Below, in pieces: positions 10,270 through 19,009 of a stretch of 39,162 bases of DNA. The stretch lies in the NCBI GenBank assembly GCA_011525685.1, contig WYBW01000056.1, positions 1-39,162 of the forward strand, read 5' to 3'. The first letter of the stretch is position 1, and each line of letters opens with the position of its first letter. The stretch is from Verrucomicrobiia bacterium (GTDB lineage: Bacteria > Verrucomicrobiota > Verrucomicrobiia > Limisphaerales > JADLHS01). The position numbers and the translations under genes were made by a program. The notes under the pieces are model-generated. The model searched no databases. It had not been told where the DNA came from and was given only the letters and a program-made list of their open reading frames with translations.

Positions 10270-11760
10270 TTATTTCACGCCTTCCATCCAGCGCTTGATC
10301 GTCTTGGCGAAGAGGATCAACAATCCGCCGGCCAGCGCGGGCAGGATGGTGATTTTCAGATACAGCCCCGGCCATCCGTCCAGGGCGTCCGCCTTGAACT
10401 CACCCGCCAGCAGGCCGGCCAGCAGGTTGCCGAGCGACGACCCCAGAAACCAGATGCCCATCATCTGGCCCACCAACCGCCGGGGAGATAGTTTCGTCAC
10501 CGAACTCAAGCCCACCGGGCTGAGGCAAAGCTCGCCGAACGTGTGCAGGAGGTAAGTCGTGATCAACCACGTCGGCATGGCCTGGTTTCCGGCAGCCACG
10601 ACCTTGGCCGCGCCGGCCATGACCACGAAGCCGGCGGCCAGCAGCAGCAGGCCTAGTGCGAACTTCAGCGGGATGGAAGGCTCGAGCAGGCGTCGTCCCA
10701 GCCAGCCCCATAGACCCGCCACCAAAGGCGCAAACACGATGATGAAGATCGCGTTCAACGACTGGTACCAGGCGGCGGGCACTTCATACTTCAGCCAGTC
10801 CACTTGCCGGTCCGTGTAGCGCTCCGCAAACAGGTTGAACGACGAACCGGCCTGCTCGAATCCCGCCCAGAACAAAGCAGCCGCCACAAACAGCACCACG
10901 ATGACGGAAACGCGCTCTTTCTCGACCTTGCTCAAGCCGCCCAGAATGAACACCCACGCGAAGTAAACCACCGCAATGCCCAGGATCACATACGCCATGA
11001 CGCCGGCAATGGCCGTCGGGTTGAACTTCACCACGCCCGCCAGCCCCAGCAGGACCAGCGAGCAGCTCGCCACACTGCCGCCAGCCAGCCCGAAACGCTC
11101 CACCCCGTGCAAGGGTGTCGGATTGCCCGGTTGGCTGCCTGCCCCGGCCAGCAAACCGCGCGACACCCGGAACTGGATCAAGCCGAGCACCATGCCCACG
11201 CCCGCCGCGCCGAACCCCCAATGCCAGCCCCAGGCCACCGCCAGCCAGCCGCACACAATCGGCCCGAGGAACGCGCCCAGATTGATGCCCATGTAAAAAA
11301 TGGTGAAGCCCGCGTCGCGCCTCGGGTCGCCCGGCGGATACAATTCACCCACCAGCGCGCTCATGTTCGGCTTCAGAATCCCGCTCCCGACCACCACGAA
11401 CACCAGGCCGAGGTAGAACGTCTGCGTGATTGGCAGCGCCAGCGTGAAATGCCCGAGCGCGATGATGATGCCGCCCAGCCAGACCGCCCGTTGCGCGCCC
11501 CACAATCGGTCCGCCAGCCACCCGCCCGGGAGCGACATCAAATACACCGCCGCCGTGTAGAGACCATAGATGGCCGTGGCGGTCTGGTCGTCCATGCCCA
11601 TGCCGCCTTTCTGCACCGTGTCCACCATGAACAACACCAGCAACGCCCGCATCCCGTAATAACTGAACCGCTCCCACATCTCAGTGAAGAACAGCGTGTA
11701 GAGGCCGCGGGGATGGCCTTTGGGCACGGGTGCGTCAGTCGTTTGATTCGAGTTGTTCAT
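10270..11760 (-). CDS. POT/PTR2 family proton-coupled oligopeptide transporter
   Basis: 496 residues with about 12-14 hydrophobic segments. The family proton-coupling motif ExxER(F)xYYG is present as EMWERFSYYG near residue 30, and the PTR2 signature appears as FYMGINLGAF with GSGILKPNMSALVGELY before it. POT transporters take up di- and tripeptides (some take nitrate or drugs) with protons across the inner membrane. No partner gene is seen, and the next gene on the same strand starts more than 260 bp upstream. Confidence 0.92.
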   Translation of the reverse strand: MNNSNQTTDAPVPKGHPRGLYTLFFTEMWERFSYYGMRALLVLFMVDTVQKGGMGMDDQTATAIYGLYTAAVYLMSLPGGWLADRLWGAQRAVWLGGIIIALGHFTLALPITQTFYLGLVFVVVGSGILKPNMSALVGELYPPGDPRRDAGFTIFYMGINLGAFLGPIVCGWLAVAWGWHWGFGAAGVGMVLGLIQFRVSRGLLAGAGSQPGNPTPLHGVERFGLAGGSVASCSLVLLGLAGVVKFNPTAIAGVMAYVILGIAVVYFAWVFILGGLSKVEKERVSVIVVLFVAAALFWAGFEQAGSSFNLFAERYTDRQVDWLKYEVPAAWYQSLNAIFIIVFAPLVAGLWGWLGRRLLEPSIPLKFALGLLLLAAGFVVMAGAAKVVAAGNQAMPTWLITTYLLHTFGELCLSPVGLSSVTKLSPRRLVGQMMGIWFLGSSLGNLLAGLLAGEFKADALDGWPGLYLKITILPALAGGLLILFAKTIKRWMEGVK

Positions 11761-11817
11761 GGTTTTGAAATGCTTCAGTCCTTCCGACGATCCCGCGCCT
11801 CAGCCCTGACGCACAGC

Positions 11818-11932
11818 TCTGGAGGGCGGTGAATTGTCACCGCTCTCACCGCCTGGCCGACTTGTCGGCCTGGCAGCACCGCGTTCAGCGGTGCGCCGGA
11901 AATTCCAAACTTGCAGTCGCGCTCCACGGCTA
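11818..11932. repeat. Palindromic intergenic repeat, family R4
   Basis: A run of short inverted repeats: GGCGGTGA/TCACCGC, GGCCGACTTGTCGGCC and GCACCGC/GCGGTGC. It resembles the longer copy at 13848-14001. No gene is seen in the 11761-12022 gap. Confidence 0.6.
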
Positions 11933-12022
11933 CAAGTCGCCTGCCCAAAGCACGGACAAGCCCGCGCCCTCCACAGCCACGCGCGGCGGGTGAGTGCTTC
12001 ATCTGCCCATTCCCCCCGCGGT

Positions 12023-13816
12023 TCATTCGCCTGCCTTCAAGCGCGCCCGCACCAACTCGGGCAGATACTTCACCGGAATCGAGCCTTCGTTCAGCACCGC
12101 TTCATGAAAGTGTCCGAGACTGAACTTGTCCCCCTGTTCGCGCTGCACCGCCTGTCGCAACCGGTAATGCGCCATGCGCCCAACGAAGTACGTGCTCAAC
12201 TGCGTCGAGCTTTGCTTCGCGCGAATCACCTTCAGCCGCGCCTCGCCCTCGGATTGAAACGCGCCCTCCACCATCAGCTTCATCGCCTCTTCATCCGTCA
12301 TGTTCTGGCAGTGCATCTTGTGATCCAGAATCGCGTTCACCACCGCCCGCAGATAAAACTTGAGTTGCATCAGCCGCAATCGCAGGTCGCGCTCGCCATA
12401 GCCCTGGTCCAGCAACGTTTGCTCGGTATAGACCGCCCAGCCCTCCACATACACACCCGACGACAACACTTTGCGGATCAGCGATGGGTTGCGATTAGCG
12501 TATTCCAGTTGCACATAATGCCCGGGATACGCCTCGTGAATGGTGAGGATTTGCAGCATGTGTTCGTTGTATTCCTCCAGAAAACTTTTCACGCGCGCGG
12601 CATCCCAGTCCGAGGGCGGCGGACTGATGGCGTAAAAGCTCGCGGCCTTGGGATCGAGCGGCGGCGCGTTCTCCAGATAGGCGATCGAATTGCCACGCCG
12701 AAATTCCGGCATTTCGATGATCTGACACAAATCCGGTTCGGGCAGCGCGAGGATGTCCCGCTCGCGGATGAACTGCTTGATGCGGTCCACCGTCGCGCGC
12801 GTGTTCTGCAACAAATCCTCCGGCTTGCCGTGTTCCTGGCTGACGGCATCGGAGACTTTCGCAATCGTAGCACGGCGGCCATCCGCGTCGTCGGGCGGCA
12901 GCGGCTGCTGGGGGAAATACTGACTCCAAAGCTGGCGCGACACCACATACATGTCGCGTTGCACGCGGTCATACTCGGCTTCCGCATCCGCCAACACCTG
13001 GTCGGCCGTCATGCCCGCGTCCAGCACCAGTTCCAGTTTCTTCGCGAATTTCCTCTTACCAATCCGCCATTCGCCGGTCGCGCGCGGCAACAATTCCTTT
13101 TCAAGGAACTCCTGATAATCCTTTAGGGCAGCGACAATCGGCGCGGCTGCAACCTTCAACTGCGAAAGCTGCGGCGTTTCACCCGCAAGCTGGAACACTT
13201 CTGTCTCATAAAACGCAATCGCCCCGCGATTCTGGCGGATGGCCGCTTCCAGGTGCTGTTTCGGGGGGCGCGTCAACGTTTGCCTCGCCGTCGCGATCGC
13301 ACCCGGAATCGCTTTCATCCTCGCGACACAATTCGCGAGGTTCGTTTCCGCGGGCAGCGTGGATTGCGTGAGCAAAGCATAGACGCTGTCGCTGATATAA
13401 CGGCCATAGGTACGCGGGTCTTCCTCGAACGGGCGGAAGTTTTCCGCCAGCCAGATGTCCCGCCGCAGGTCCTGTTGCAGAATCTCGAAATCAATCTGGC
13501 CGGCGCGCGACAGTTTTGTGTAATCCACCGCCCGCGGCAGTTCCTTGAGCGTCGCGCGCTGATGCTTCAGCCAACCTGCCCGTGCCTCCTTTGAGATGTC
13601 ATCGAGCAAATGATCGAAGCGATGATCGCCCAAGCTGGTTGCCTCCACCGGCCGCTGACGCAACGACACGTCGAGGTGTTGGCGGAAGAACGTTTCGAGT
13701 TTGGCGTCTTCAGACATCTGTGCATTTGCGCACGCGACGCTGGCGAGCAAGAGAGCGATCGAGGTCCAACGCCCCTGCCCCGGTTGTTCATCTGATGCGG
13801 ATTTCATGGATCTCAT
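12023..13816 (-). CDS. DUF885 family secreted protein, probable zinc peptidase
   Basis: 597 residues with a hydrophobic N-terminal signal (WTSIALLLASVACANA). A second Met three codons in is an equally possible start. The DUF885 hallmark HEAYPGHYVQLEYA lies in the C-terminal half, an HExxxGH type metal site, followed by EGWAVYTEQTLLDQGYGERDLRLRLMQLKFYLRAVVNAILD. These features are shared with M32-like/DUF885 metallopeptidases. It is expected in the periplasm; the substrate is unknown. The length is normal for the family. Confidence 0.88.
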   Translation of the reverse strand: MRSMKSASDEQPGQGRWTSIALLLASVACANAQMSEDAKLETFFRQHLDVSLRQRPVEATSLGDHRFDHLLDDISKEARAGWLKHQRATLKELPRAVDYTKLSRAGQIDFEILQQDLRRDIWLAENFRPFEEDPRTYGRYISDSVYALLTQSTLPAETNLANCVARMKAIPGAIATARQTLTRPPKQHLEAAIRQNRGAIAFYETEVFQLAGETPQLSQLKVAAAPIVAALKDYQEFLEKELLPRATGEWRIGKRKFAKKLELVLDAGMTADQVLADAEAEYDRVQRDMYVVSRQLWSQYFPQQPLPPDDADGRRATIAKVSDAVSQEHGKPEDLLQNTRATVDRIKQFIRERDILALPEPDLCQIIEMPEFRRGNSIAYLENAPPLDPKAASFYAISPPPSDWDAARVKSFLEEYNEHMLQILTIHEAYPGHYVQLEYANRNPSLIRKVLSSGVYVEGWAVYTEQTLLDQGYGERDLRLRLMQLKFYLRAVVNAILDHKMHCQNMTDEEAMKLMVEGAFQSEGEARLKVIRAKQSSTQLSTYFVGRMAHYRLRQAVQREQGDKFSLGHFHEAVLNEGSIPVKYLPELVRARLKAGE

Positions 13817-13847
13817 AATTCAAATGCGGCTGGTACCGCCGCAGACT

Positions 13848-14001
13848 TTGGAGTGCGCGGACTTGGTCGCGCTTTTCGGAGGCGACGGGTCGCCGTCAAA
13901 CGCGCTGAGGCGCCCTGACTTCTCCGCGAGCCGCTGGTCGCGGCTCTGCTCGGCCGACAAGTCGGCCAAGCGGGAAAAGCGGTGACGAGTCACCGCACTC
14001 C
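13848..14001. repeat. Palindromic intergenic repeat, family R4 (long copy)
   Basis: The element opens with TTTGGAGTGCG and closes with GTCACCGCACTCCAA, so its ends are inverted. Several smaller palindromes are nested inside (GACGGGTCGCCGTC, GCCGACAAGTCGGC). Shorter relatives lie at 11818-11932 and 17651-17725. It fills the gap between the DUF885 gene and the GH39-like gene. Confidence 0.75.
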
Positions 14002-14085
14002 AAGGCCTTGCTGCGCCATCGGTCTCCACATGCTGGGACACCAGCTTGGCTCTCGGAGTGGGCGTCATCGAAATCCTTCTGTTCG

Positions 14086-15804
14086 TCACCACTCCAGCAC
14101 CACCAAAGACACACCTTGCCTGGGCAGCGAGAACTTAAGCACCGCGTTGCCTTGCCCCACGCGCACGGTCGCCGGCGCATCCTCCAGCTTCGCGAGATGC
14201 GAGGCTTCCTGAAGCTGGTTGTACTGGCGCTGATTGGGGGCGATGGGCGAGCCCATGCGGCGCCAGGCGTCATACGGGTTGCTGTGGAACTCGTCCACGC
14301 GATAGTGCGTGAGCCTGGCCTCGCTGACCGACCCGGGCAATCCGGCCACGGCCAGTTCCACGGCGGCGGCGTCACCTTTGATGTCATCGTCGTGATAATG
14401 CCAGACCATCACGCAAAGTTTGTTTCCGTCCTGACTGGCCAGCGCCCCGACGTCGGGTTTCTCGCGCACGCCGCGGCGCATGATGTCGTCCAGTGGCACG
14501 GCGGTGTCACTTTCGGCGGTGAGCCGTTGCCCGTCCATCTGGCTGTACATGCGCAGAATGTTGAAGACCGCCAGCGGCAGGCCGCAACTGGCGAGCTGGC
14601 GAAAGCCGGCGAAGTAAGGTTGATCCTCAAAGGTGAACGCCCACGTCAGCGCGCCCGCGAAATTGACGCCGTGACGGTCGGCGAGATCGTGTTTGCGCGC
14701 GAAGCTGGCGGCGGTGTAACTCGAATAGACTGTGCCGTTGCGGTAGCTGAACGACGGGCCCTGACAGGCCGCACAGCCCTCGGGATCGGATTCGCCAATG
14801 ACGATGGGCGTGTTCTTCAACTCGGGAAACGACGCGACCAGGCGGAAGCCGATGTCAATTCTGCTCAAATGCGTCCCGATGCCCATGCGGACGTGATTGT
14901 TCGTGTAGCTCGGCTGGCCTTTGGCGTGGAACGACACGAAGTCGAGCGGCGTGCCGACCTGGCCGGTGACGTGATTCGTCCCGCGCAGGCAATGCTCGAA
15001 GAATTCCCGCGTCCATTGGCCCGCGCCCGCCGAATCCGGTCCCCCGACCCGCGCCGTGGGCAGGGCGCGGCGCACAGCGTCAATGGCGTGGTCGTGCAAC
15101 TTGTAAAACTCCTGTCGCGTGCCGGTAAAGTATCCTGGTCGCGTGGGACTGCCAATGTCGGCCTCGTTCCACGTCTGCCAGTACCATTGCTCGACCTCCT
15201 CCTTGCCGTAGCGCTCGACACAATGCTTCACCCATTGATAGACGAGTTCGCCCCATCTGGCGTAATCCTTCGGCGGATAAGACCAGCCGGTGTAAATGCG
15301 TTCGTACGGCAGGCCGGGCCGCCATTCGTGGCGATACGGCTCGGGCTGCGTCGAGAGCGCCTGGGGCATGAAACCGATTTGCACATAAGGCCGCACGCCG
15401 CGTTCGAGATAGGAGTCGAACATGAGATCGAGAATCTTCCAGTTGTAAACGGGTCGGCCCTGTGCGTCCTCCGTGTAAGCGTCGGTTGAGCCCCACTTGA
15501 GCGCGGGTGTGCCGTCGCCGGTGTTGAGCAGATTGTGCGTGCGGAAATAGACGTCCTTGGGACGAAGTTTGCCGTAGTCGGCGAGCAACTTCTGCCCGTC
15601 CTTCATGGTGGCGTAGTTAGGCTCGTCGCCGCCGAAGAATCTCCAGATGGGACGCAGCGGACCGATGGGACGCGAGGCGTCCACGCGAATGGCGACGGGG
15701 AAGGAATTGGTGGCGTGGGTGGCGGGGATCGCGGCCGCGAAAGCCACGGTCAGATATGCAAGATGGACGTAAGCACACACGGCACGGAATTCTGGAGCCG
15801 TCAA
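14086..15804 (-). CDS. GH39-like glycoside hydrolase (beta-xylosidase-like), secreted
   Basis: 572 residues with an N-terminal hydrophobic signal ending near ATHATNS. The (beta/alpha)8 part has YFRTHNLL, then WYWQTWNEADIG, where the NE pair fits the acid/base Glu. DFVSFHAKG follows, and then NTPIVIGESDPEG, where the Glu in GES fits the catalytic nucleophile. This layout is that of GH39 xylosidases/iduronidases. The C-terminal beta domain has VMVWHYHDDDIKGDAAAVELAVAGLP. It probably acts on plant or algal polysaccharide outside the cytoplasm. The exact sugar cannot be inferred. Confidence 0.82.
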   Translation of the reverse strand: MTAPEFRAVCAYVHLAYLTVAFAAAIPATHATNSFPVAIRVDASRPIGPLRPIWRFFGGDEPNYATMKDGQKLLADYGKLRPKDVYFRTHNLLNTGDGTPALKWGSTDAYTEDAQGRPVYNWKILDLMFDSYLERGVRPYVQIGFMPQALSTQPEPYRHEWRPGLPYERIYTGWSYPPKDYARWGELVYQWVKHCVERYGKEEVEQWYWQTWNEADIGSPTRPGYFTGTRQEFYKLHDHAIDAVRRALPTARVGGPDSAGAGQWTREFFEHCLRGTNHVTGQVGTPLDFVSFHAKGQPSYTNNHVRMGIGTHLSRIDIGFRLVASFPELKNTPIVIGESDPEGCAACQGPSFSYRNGTVYSSYTAASFARKHDLADRHGVNFAGALTWAFTFEDQPYFAGFRQLASCGLPLAVFNILRMYSQMDGQRLTAESDTAVPLDDIMRRGVREKPDVGALASQDGNKLCVMVWHYHDDDIKGDAAAVELAVAGLPGSVSEARLTHYRVDEFHSNPYDAWRRMGSPIAPNQRQYNQLQEASHLAKLEDAPATVRVGQGNAVLKFSLPRQGVSLVVLEW

Positions 15805-15871
15805 CGCAGTGAGTGAAGAGACAGCAGACCAGCGCCGTCACTCAGGCAACTTGCAACTTCACTCGACCCGC

Positions 15872-17209
15872 TTAACTCGGGTTGTCACCGACGGCCGGCG
15901 CGCTCGCCGGCGGCACCGTCTCGAACTTCGCGTTGTTCTCGAGAAATTCCATGACCTTCTCGTGCGCCAGGGAGTCGTAGATTTCGATCAGTCCGTTGCG
16001 CTTTTGCAGGTCCTTGAGAAACTTGTCCGGGGCGATCTGGTACATGGCCGCCAGCGTCTGCACCCGCCGCAGGATTTCCTCCTGGGCCACCTTGATGTCC
16101 TCCTTCTCGGCGATGCGCTGGACGAGGAAGGAGAGTTTGACCCGCTCCTTCGCGCCCTGGGCGGCGACGGAATAAATCTGTTCCTTCTCCTTTTCGATGA
16201 TTTCGCGGGAAACGCCGCGCTTGGAGTTTTCGCGGACGATGTCATAGACCACGTTGCGGGTTTCGTGCGCCACGGCCGATTCGGGCAGGTCAAAATTCAC
16301 GCGTTCCATCAGCGCCTTGATGATCTGGGCCCGGGTGTCCTTGCTTTGCTTGAACTTCAACTCGTTCTCCAGATCGCGACGGACGCCTTCGCGGAGTTTC
16401 TCGAGGTTCTCCGCGCCGTAGGACTTGGCAAACGCATCGTCCAAGGCGGGCAGGGCCTTCTCCTTCACTTCGACGATCTCCACCTCGTAAACGCCCTGTT
16501 TGCCCACGAGTTCCCGGGTCACGAAATCGGCGGGAAACTGCACCCGCACGGTGCGCTTGTCGCCGGCTTTCGCGCCGGTGAGCTGGTCGGCGAATCCCGG
16601 GATGAACGACTGGGGCTGCATCTCCACCCAAAAGCCTTTTTGTTCCGTCAGGCCTTTGGCCGTCGGCGCGGTTTCGGTGATGGGCTTGCCCTCGCAGGTC
16701 CCGGTGTAATTGACCACGGCGATGTCACCGGCGCGCAATTCGCGGTCGGCCTTCTCAAACTTGACCTGCTGTTCGCGGAGCAGATTGAGCGCCCGTTCCA
16801 CGTCCTCGTCCGTCACGCTCCGGGAATCGCGCTTGACGGGCAGGCCCTTGTATTCGGGCAGTTGGAATTCCGGCTCGGTCTCGATGGTGGCGGCGAATTG
16901 CAGCGCCTGGCCGCGGCCAAACTGGATTTCCTCGATGTCCGGGTAGCCGAGCACGTCGAGTTTCTTCTCCTTGATCGCTTCGCGGTACGAATCGCCGATG
17001 AGCTTGCGCTTGACCTCGTCCTGGATGTCCTTCTCGTATTTGCGGAGGACCATTTCCCGGGGCGCCTTGCCGGGACGGAAGCCCGGCAGGTTCGCCTGCT
17101 TCTGAAAGTCCTTGGTCATGGACTCGAAGGCTGCATCCACGGACTGTGCGTCCAGTTCCACCCGCACCAGTTTTTTGCACGGGGCCAGATTTTCGACGGT
17201 AACGTTCAC
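15872..17209 (-). CDS. tig: Trigger factor, ribosome-associated peptidyl-prolyl isomerase chaperone
   Basis: 445 residues. The ribosome-binding N-domain includes the TF signature GFRPGKAPREMVLRKY near residues 43-58. The FKBP-type PPIase domain follows (ELRAGDIAVVNYTGTCEGKPI...FIPGFADQLTGAKAGDKRTVRVQFP). The C-terminal helical arms end in IYDSLAHEKVMEFLENNAKF. Trigger factor binds ribosomal protein L23 at the tunnel exit and shields nascent chains. The clpP/clpX genes that often follow tig are not present downstream; the GH39-like gene lies there instead. Confidence 0.96.
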   Translation of the reverse strand: MNVTVENLAPCKKLVRVELDAQSVDAAFESMTKDFQKQANLPGFRPGKAPREMVLRKYEKDIQDEVKRKLIGDSYREAIKEKKLDVLGYPDIEEIQFGRGQALQFAATIETEPEFQLPEYKGLPVKRDSRSVTDEDVERALNLLREQQVKFEKADRELRAGDIAVVNYTGTCEGKPITETAPTAKGLTEQKGFWVEMQPQSFIPGFADQLTGAKAGDKRTVRVQFPADFVTRELVGKQGVYEVEIVEVKEKALPALDDAFAKSYGAENLEKLREGVRRDLENELKFKQSKDTRAQIIKALMERVNFDLPESAVAHETRNVVYDIVRENSKRGVSREIIEKEKEQIYSVAAQGAKERVKLSFLVQRIAEKEDIKVAQEEILRRVQTLAAMYQIAPDKFLKDLQKRNGLIEIYDSLAHEKVMEFLENNAKFETVPPASAPAVGDNPS

Positions 17210-17339
17210 AAGTTTAATTCGCGTTCAGACTGCCGCGCGGAAAAGCTCCGGATCAAGCGGGATTTCCCGAATCAGCGGGAGCATGAGCGTATCAGTCGGG
17301 AGGGGTCCGTCAAGCCTCCGTCCCGGACCAACACATCTG

Positions 17340-17550
17340 TGGGAGCATCTCATTTTCTTTTTGGAGGTTGCCGGGGCGATGCTGTGGCGCAGACTTCCCG
17401 TCTGCCGGATCGCGGATTTCCAATCCGCAAACGCGGCGAACGCCTGGCCTGCCACGCCGTGCCTGGGCCAGCCGACTGGAAGTCGGCAATACTGCAGGTT
17501 GGGAAAGCTGCGCTACGCCAGGAATGCCTGCCTGCAACAAACTGAGCTGT
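17340..17550. repeat. Composite palindromic repeat, family R2 (copy 1)
   Basis: Several nested palindromes: GCAGACTTCCCGTCTGC, GCGGATTTCCAATCCGC, CCGACTGGAAGTCGG and AGGTTGGGAAAGCTGCGCTACG. Positions 35325-35525 hold a closely matching copy in the opposite orientation, including the flanking GCATCTCATTTTCTT. Together with the R4-like copy at 17651-17725 it accounts for most of the 17210-17881 gap, in which no gene is seen. Confidence 0.8.
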
Positions 17551-17650
17551 GCCCGACGTTCGTTTGCCGGGATGGCGCAAAACAACGCACAACGCCCGGA
17601 GACAAGGAAAGTCCAGAGGCATGGGTTGCCGCCTGAATTCTTACCGACTT

Positions 17651-17725
17651 TGGAGCGCGGCGTTTACGCCGACTCATCATCGGCTTGTGACATCGGCGTC
17701 GAAGCGGCCTCAAGGCCGCGCGCCA
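17651..17725. repeat. Short palindromic repeat, family R4-like
   Basis: GGAGCGCGGCGTTTACGCC and GCGGCCTCAAGGCCGC are two adjoining palindromes in the leader region of the TPR gene. Confidence 0.5.
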
Positions 17726-17881
17726 CGGTTTTTAGCGCCTCTCCCAAAGGGTGAGGCTCACGCGCAGGTTGGTAAGGATTCAGGGTTGCCGGGTTCGAGT
17801 TGGGTATTTTCCGAAGCTGTAGTCGCCTGGACAGGAGGATTGACAAGCGGGCGGGTGCGCGTCACGCTGCGAGTCACTCGC

Positions 17882-18913
17882 ATGAACCACGCGCCGACCA
17901 ACCGACGGACCTTGCGCATCCTCGGCGCGCTGTTGTCCGCCCTCGCACTGGCCGGGTGGTCCGCCGGATTGCGCGCCGAAGAAACCAACGCGCCGGCGGC
18001 GGCCGAGGTGAAGGAGCGGGACGCCACCGGCATCGAGGCGCTGCGCTCCTACCTGCATCTTCAAGAGCAACTCCACGCCACGCAACTGGCGCTGGAGCGC
18101 AACCGGCTGGAAGCCGAAACCCTCGCCGCGCGCAATGCCGAGGCGGTGAGCCTGCGGCTGCAACTGATCGAGCAGGCGGTTTCGGCCCAGCGCCTGCGCG
18201 AACTCGACGCCATGCAGGGCACCAACCGCCTGCTGCTGACGCTGGCCGGTTCACTGGCGGGCGTGGGTTTCCTGGCCATGCTGCTGACCGCTTATCTCCA
18301 GTGGCGGGCGGTGAATCGGCTGGCGGAGTTCACCACGGTCCTGTCCGGCCCACGCGGGGCGTTGCGGCCAGTCCCAGCCGACCTTCCGCTGGCCAGCCCC
18401 AACGCGGTGGAGCAATCCGGTGAACGGTTGCTCGGCGCGTTGAACCGGTTGGAGGAACGCATCCACCAGCTCGAACACAGCACCCAACTCCCCCTGCCGG
18501 AAAAAGCCCCGCCGCCGGCGGCCTCGTCCGCGATTTCCCTGCCCGCGCCCGCCGCCCCGGTTGACGCCAACGGCGAGGACGAAAGCCGCTCGCGGCTCTC
18601 CTTGTTGCTGGCCAAGGGAGAGTCGTTGCTCAGCTTGGATAAGGCCACCGAGGCGCTGGCCTGTTTCGAGGAAGTCCTGGCCGCGGAGCCGAATCACGCG
18701 GAGGCACTGGTGAAGAAAGGACAGGCGCTCGCGCAACTGCGCCGGCTGGATGAGGCGCTCACCTGTTATGACCGGGCCATCGCGGCGGATGATTCGTTCA
18801 CGATTGCCTACCTGCACAAGGGCGGTCTGTTCAACCAGATGGAACGCTACGAGGAAGCGCTCCAATGTTACGAACAAGCGTTGCGTACCCAGGAAAAGCC
18901 CGCCGAGAATTGA
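17882..18913 (+). CDS. Membrane-anchored TPR protein with coiled coil
   Basis: 343 residues from the ATG at 17882. A signal or anchor segment (RILGALLSALALAGWSAG) is followed by a predicted coiled coil of about 80 residues. Next comes one transmembrane helix (LLLTLAGSLAGVGFLAMLLTAYL) and a Pro/Ala-rich linker. Two tetratricopeptide repeats are at the C-terminus (EALACFEEVLAAEPNHAEALVKKGQALAQLRRLDEALTCYDRAI and onwards). TPRs mediate protein-protein contacts, so this is likely a scaffold at the inner membrane. No specific family is recognised. The frame is open well upstream of 17882, but that part is low-complexity repeat-derived sequence, which supports the internal start. Confidence 0.8.
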   Translation: MNHAPTNRRTLRILGALLSALALAGWSAGLRAEETNAPAAAEVKERDATGIEALRSYLHLQEQLHATQLALERNRLEAETLAARNAEAVSLRLQLIEQAVSAQRLRELDAMQGTNRLLLTLAGSLAGVGFLAMLLTAYLQWRAVNRLAEFTTVLSGPRGALRPVPADLPLASPNAVEQSGERLLGALNRLEERIHQLEHSTQLPLPEKAPPPAASSAISLPAPAAPVDANGEDESRSRLSLLLAKGESLLSLDKATEALACFEEVLAAEPNHAEALVKKGQALAQLRRLDEALTCYDRAIAADDSFTIAYLHKGGLFNQMERYEEALQCYEQALRTQEKPAEN

Positions 18914-19009
18914 GCTTCAAAGAGCATCACCGTCACTTTCACGCGCCGAGGGCGTCGCATCCGCTGTCTCCCGAATGCAGGGTGATGGCGCAGCCGGGTG
19001 GCTGAACAC